Below, piece by piece: positions 6,317 through 6,426 of a stretch of DNA of 6,426 nucleotides (the stretch's first letter is position 1; each line of letters opens with the position of its first letter). This stretch comes from Burkholderia gladioli (GTDB lineage Bacteria > Pseudomonadota > Gammaproteobacteria > Burkholderiales > Burkholderiaceae). Location of the stretch: positions 1-6,426 of the forward strand of contig WNEB01000092.1 of the NCBI GenBank assembly GCA_009914575.1, given 5' to 3'. The translations under genes were made by a program, and so were the position numbers. The notes below the pieces were generated by a model. That model saw only the letters and a list, made by a program, of their open reading frames with translations. It had not been told where the DNA came from and ran no database searches.

Positions 6317-6426
6317 ATCGAGCGAGATCCGTTGACGTTTACGCGCAACGGTCGCGGGGCCAGCCTCCTATCAAGTCAGATTCCAGAGTAACTGCCTAAT
6401 TTTTGACAAGAAAATGCGCAAGGACA
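6302..6426 (+). mobile_element. Left end of an IS5-family (IS903-like) insertion sequence, running off the window
   Basis: The element begins GGCGTTGTTGCATAAATC at 6302-6319, which matches 16 of 18 bases of the IS903 terminal repeat as I remember it (GGCTTTGTTGAATAAATC). It lies in the middle of the dprA winged-helix coding sequence, and the following 100 bp have no relation to dprA. The element is cut by the window edge, so the right repeat and the target duplication (9 bp for IS903-type elements) cannot be seen. The boundary could be off by one to three bases, because the host sequence before it is also GC-rich. Confidence 0.75.
6414..6426 (+). CDS. Possible start of the IS transposase, partial
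   Basis: An ATG at 6414 opens a frame reading M-R-K-D to the window edge, about 110 bp inside the element, roughly where IS5-family transposases begin. The weak site before it (acaagaaa) gives little support. A ttgaca at 6403-6408 could be a -35 box, in which case the real start lies beyond the window. Four residues are too few to identify a protein. Confidence 0.35.

Overview
This is a GC-rich chromosomal segment that looks like Burkholderia or a close betaproteobacterium. The evidence is the codon use, the near-textbook Burkholderia-type HtpX, Fmt, Def and DprA proteins, and the way they are grouped. It is mostly ordinary housekeeping sequence, but both window edges are cut by mobile-element-like sequence and two inner genes are damaged. 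I found no undescribed multi-gene system. The most unusual object is a 261-bp palindromic, hairpin-rich intergenic repeat at 1357-1617.

Layout. Positions 1-128 hold the tail of an unrecognised reading frame (stop at 76-78) and about 50 bp resembling the end of a mobile element. At about 128 this runs abruptly into a plus-strand polyol-type MFS transporter (DalT/RbtT-like) that lacks its start and first membrane helix; it ends at 1310 with a good intrinsic terminator (1320-1354). The palindromic repeat lies where this gene converges with htpX. On the minus strand follow htpX (1654-2511), a LysE/RhtB-family exporter carrying two mutually compensating frameshifts (2648-3292), an intrinsic terminator (about 3424-3448), fmt (3532-4512) and def (4536-5039). 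A 176-bp divergent intergenic region with an 11-bp perfect hairpin and an AT-rich island separates def from dprA (plus strand, from 5216). dprA is cut at about 6301 by the left end of an IS5-family element whose terminal repeat resembles that of IS903; the element continues beyond the window.

How the genes work together. def and fmt are a functional pair: Fmt formylates the initiator Met-tRNA and Def removes the formyl group from new proteins. They are 23 bp apart and should be co-transcribed, ending at the terminator after fmt. HtpX is an inner-membrane stress protease with its own Shine-Dalgarno sequence and a candidate heat-shock-type promoter. The LysE-type exporter would remove amino acids or related metabolites if it were intact. 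DprA loads RecA on incoming single-stranded DNA during transformation; the Rossmann core survives the insertion but the C-terminal winged helix does not.
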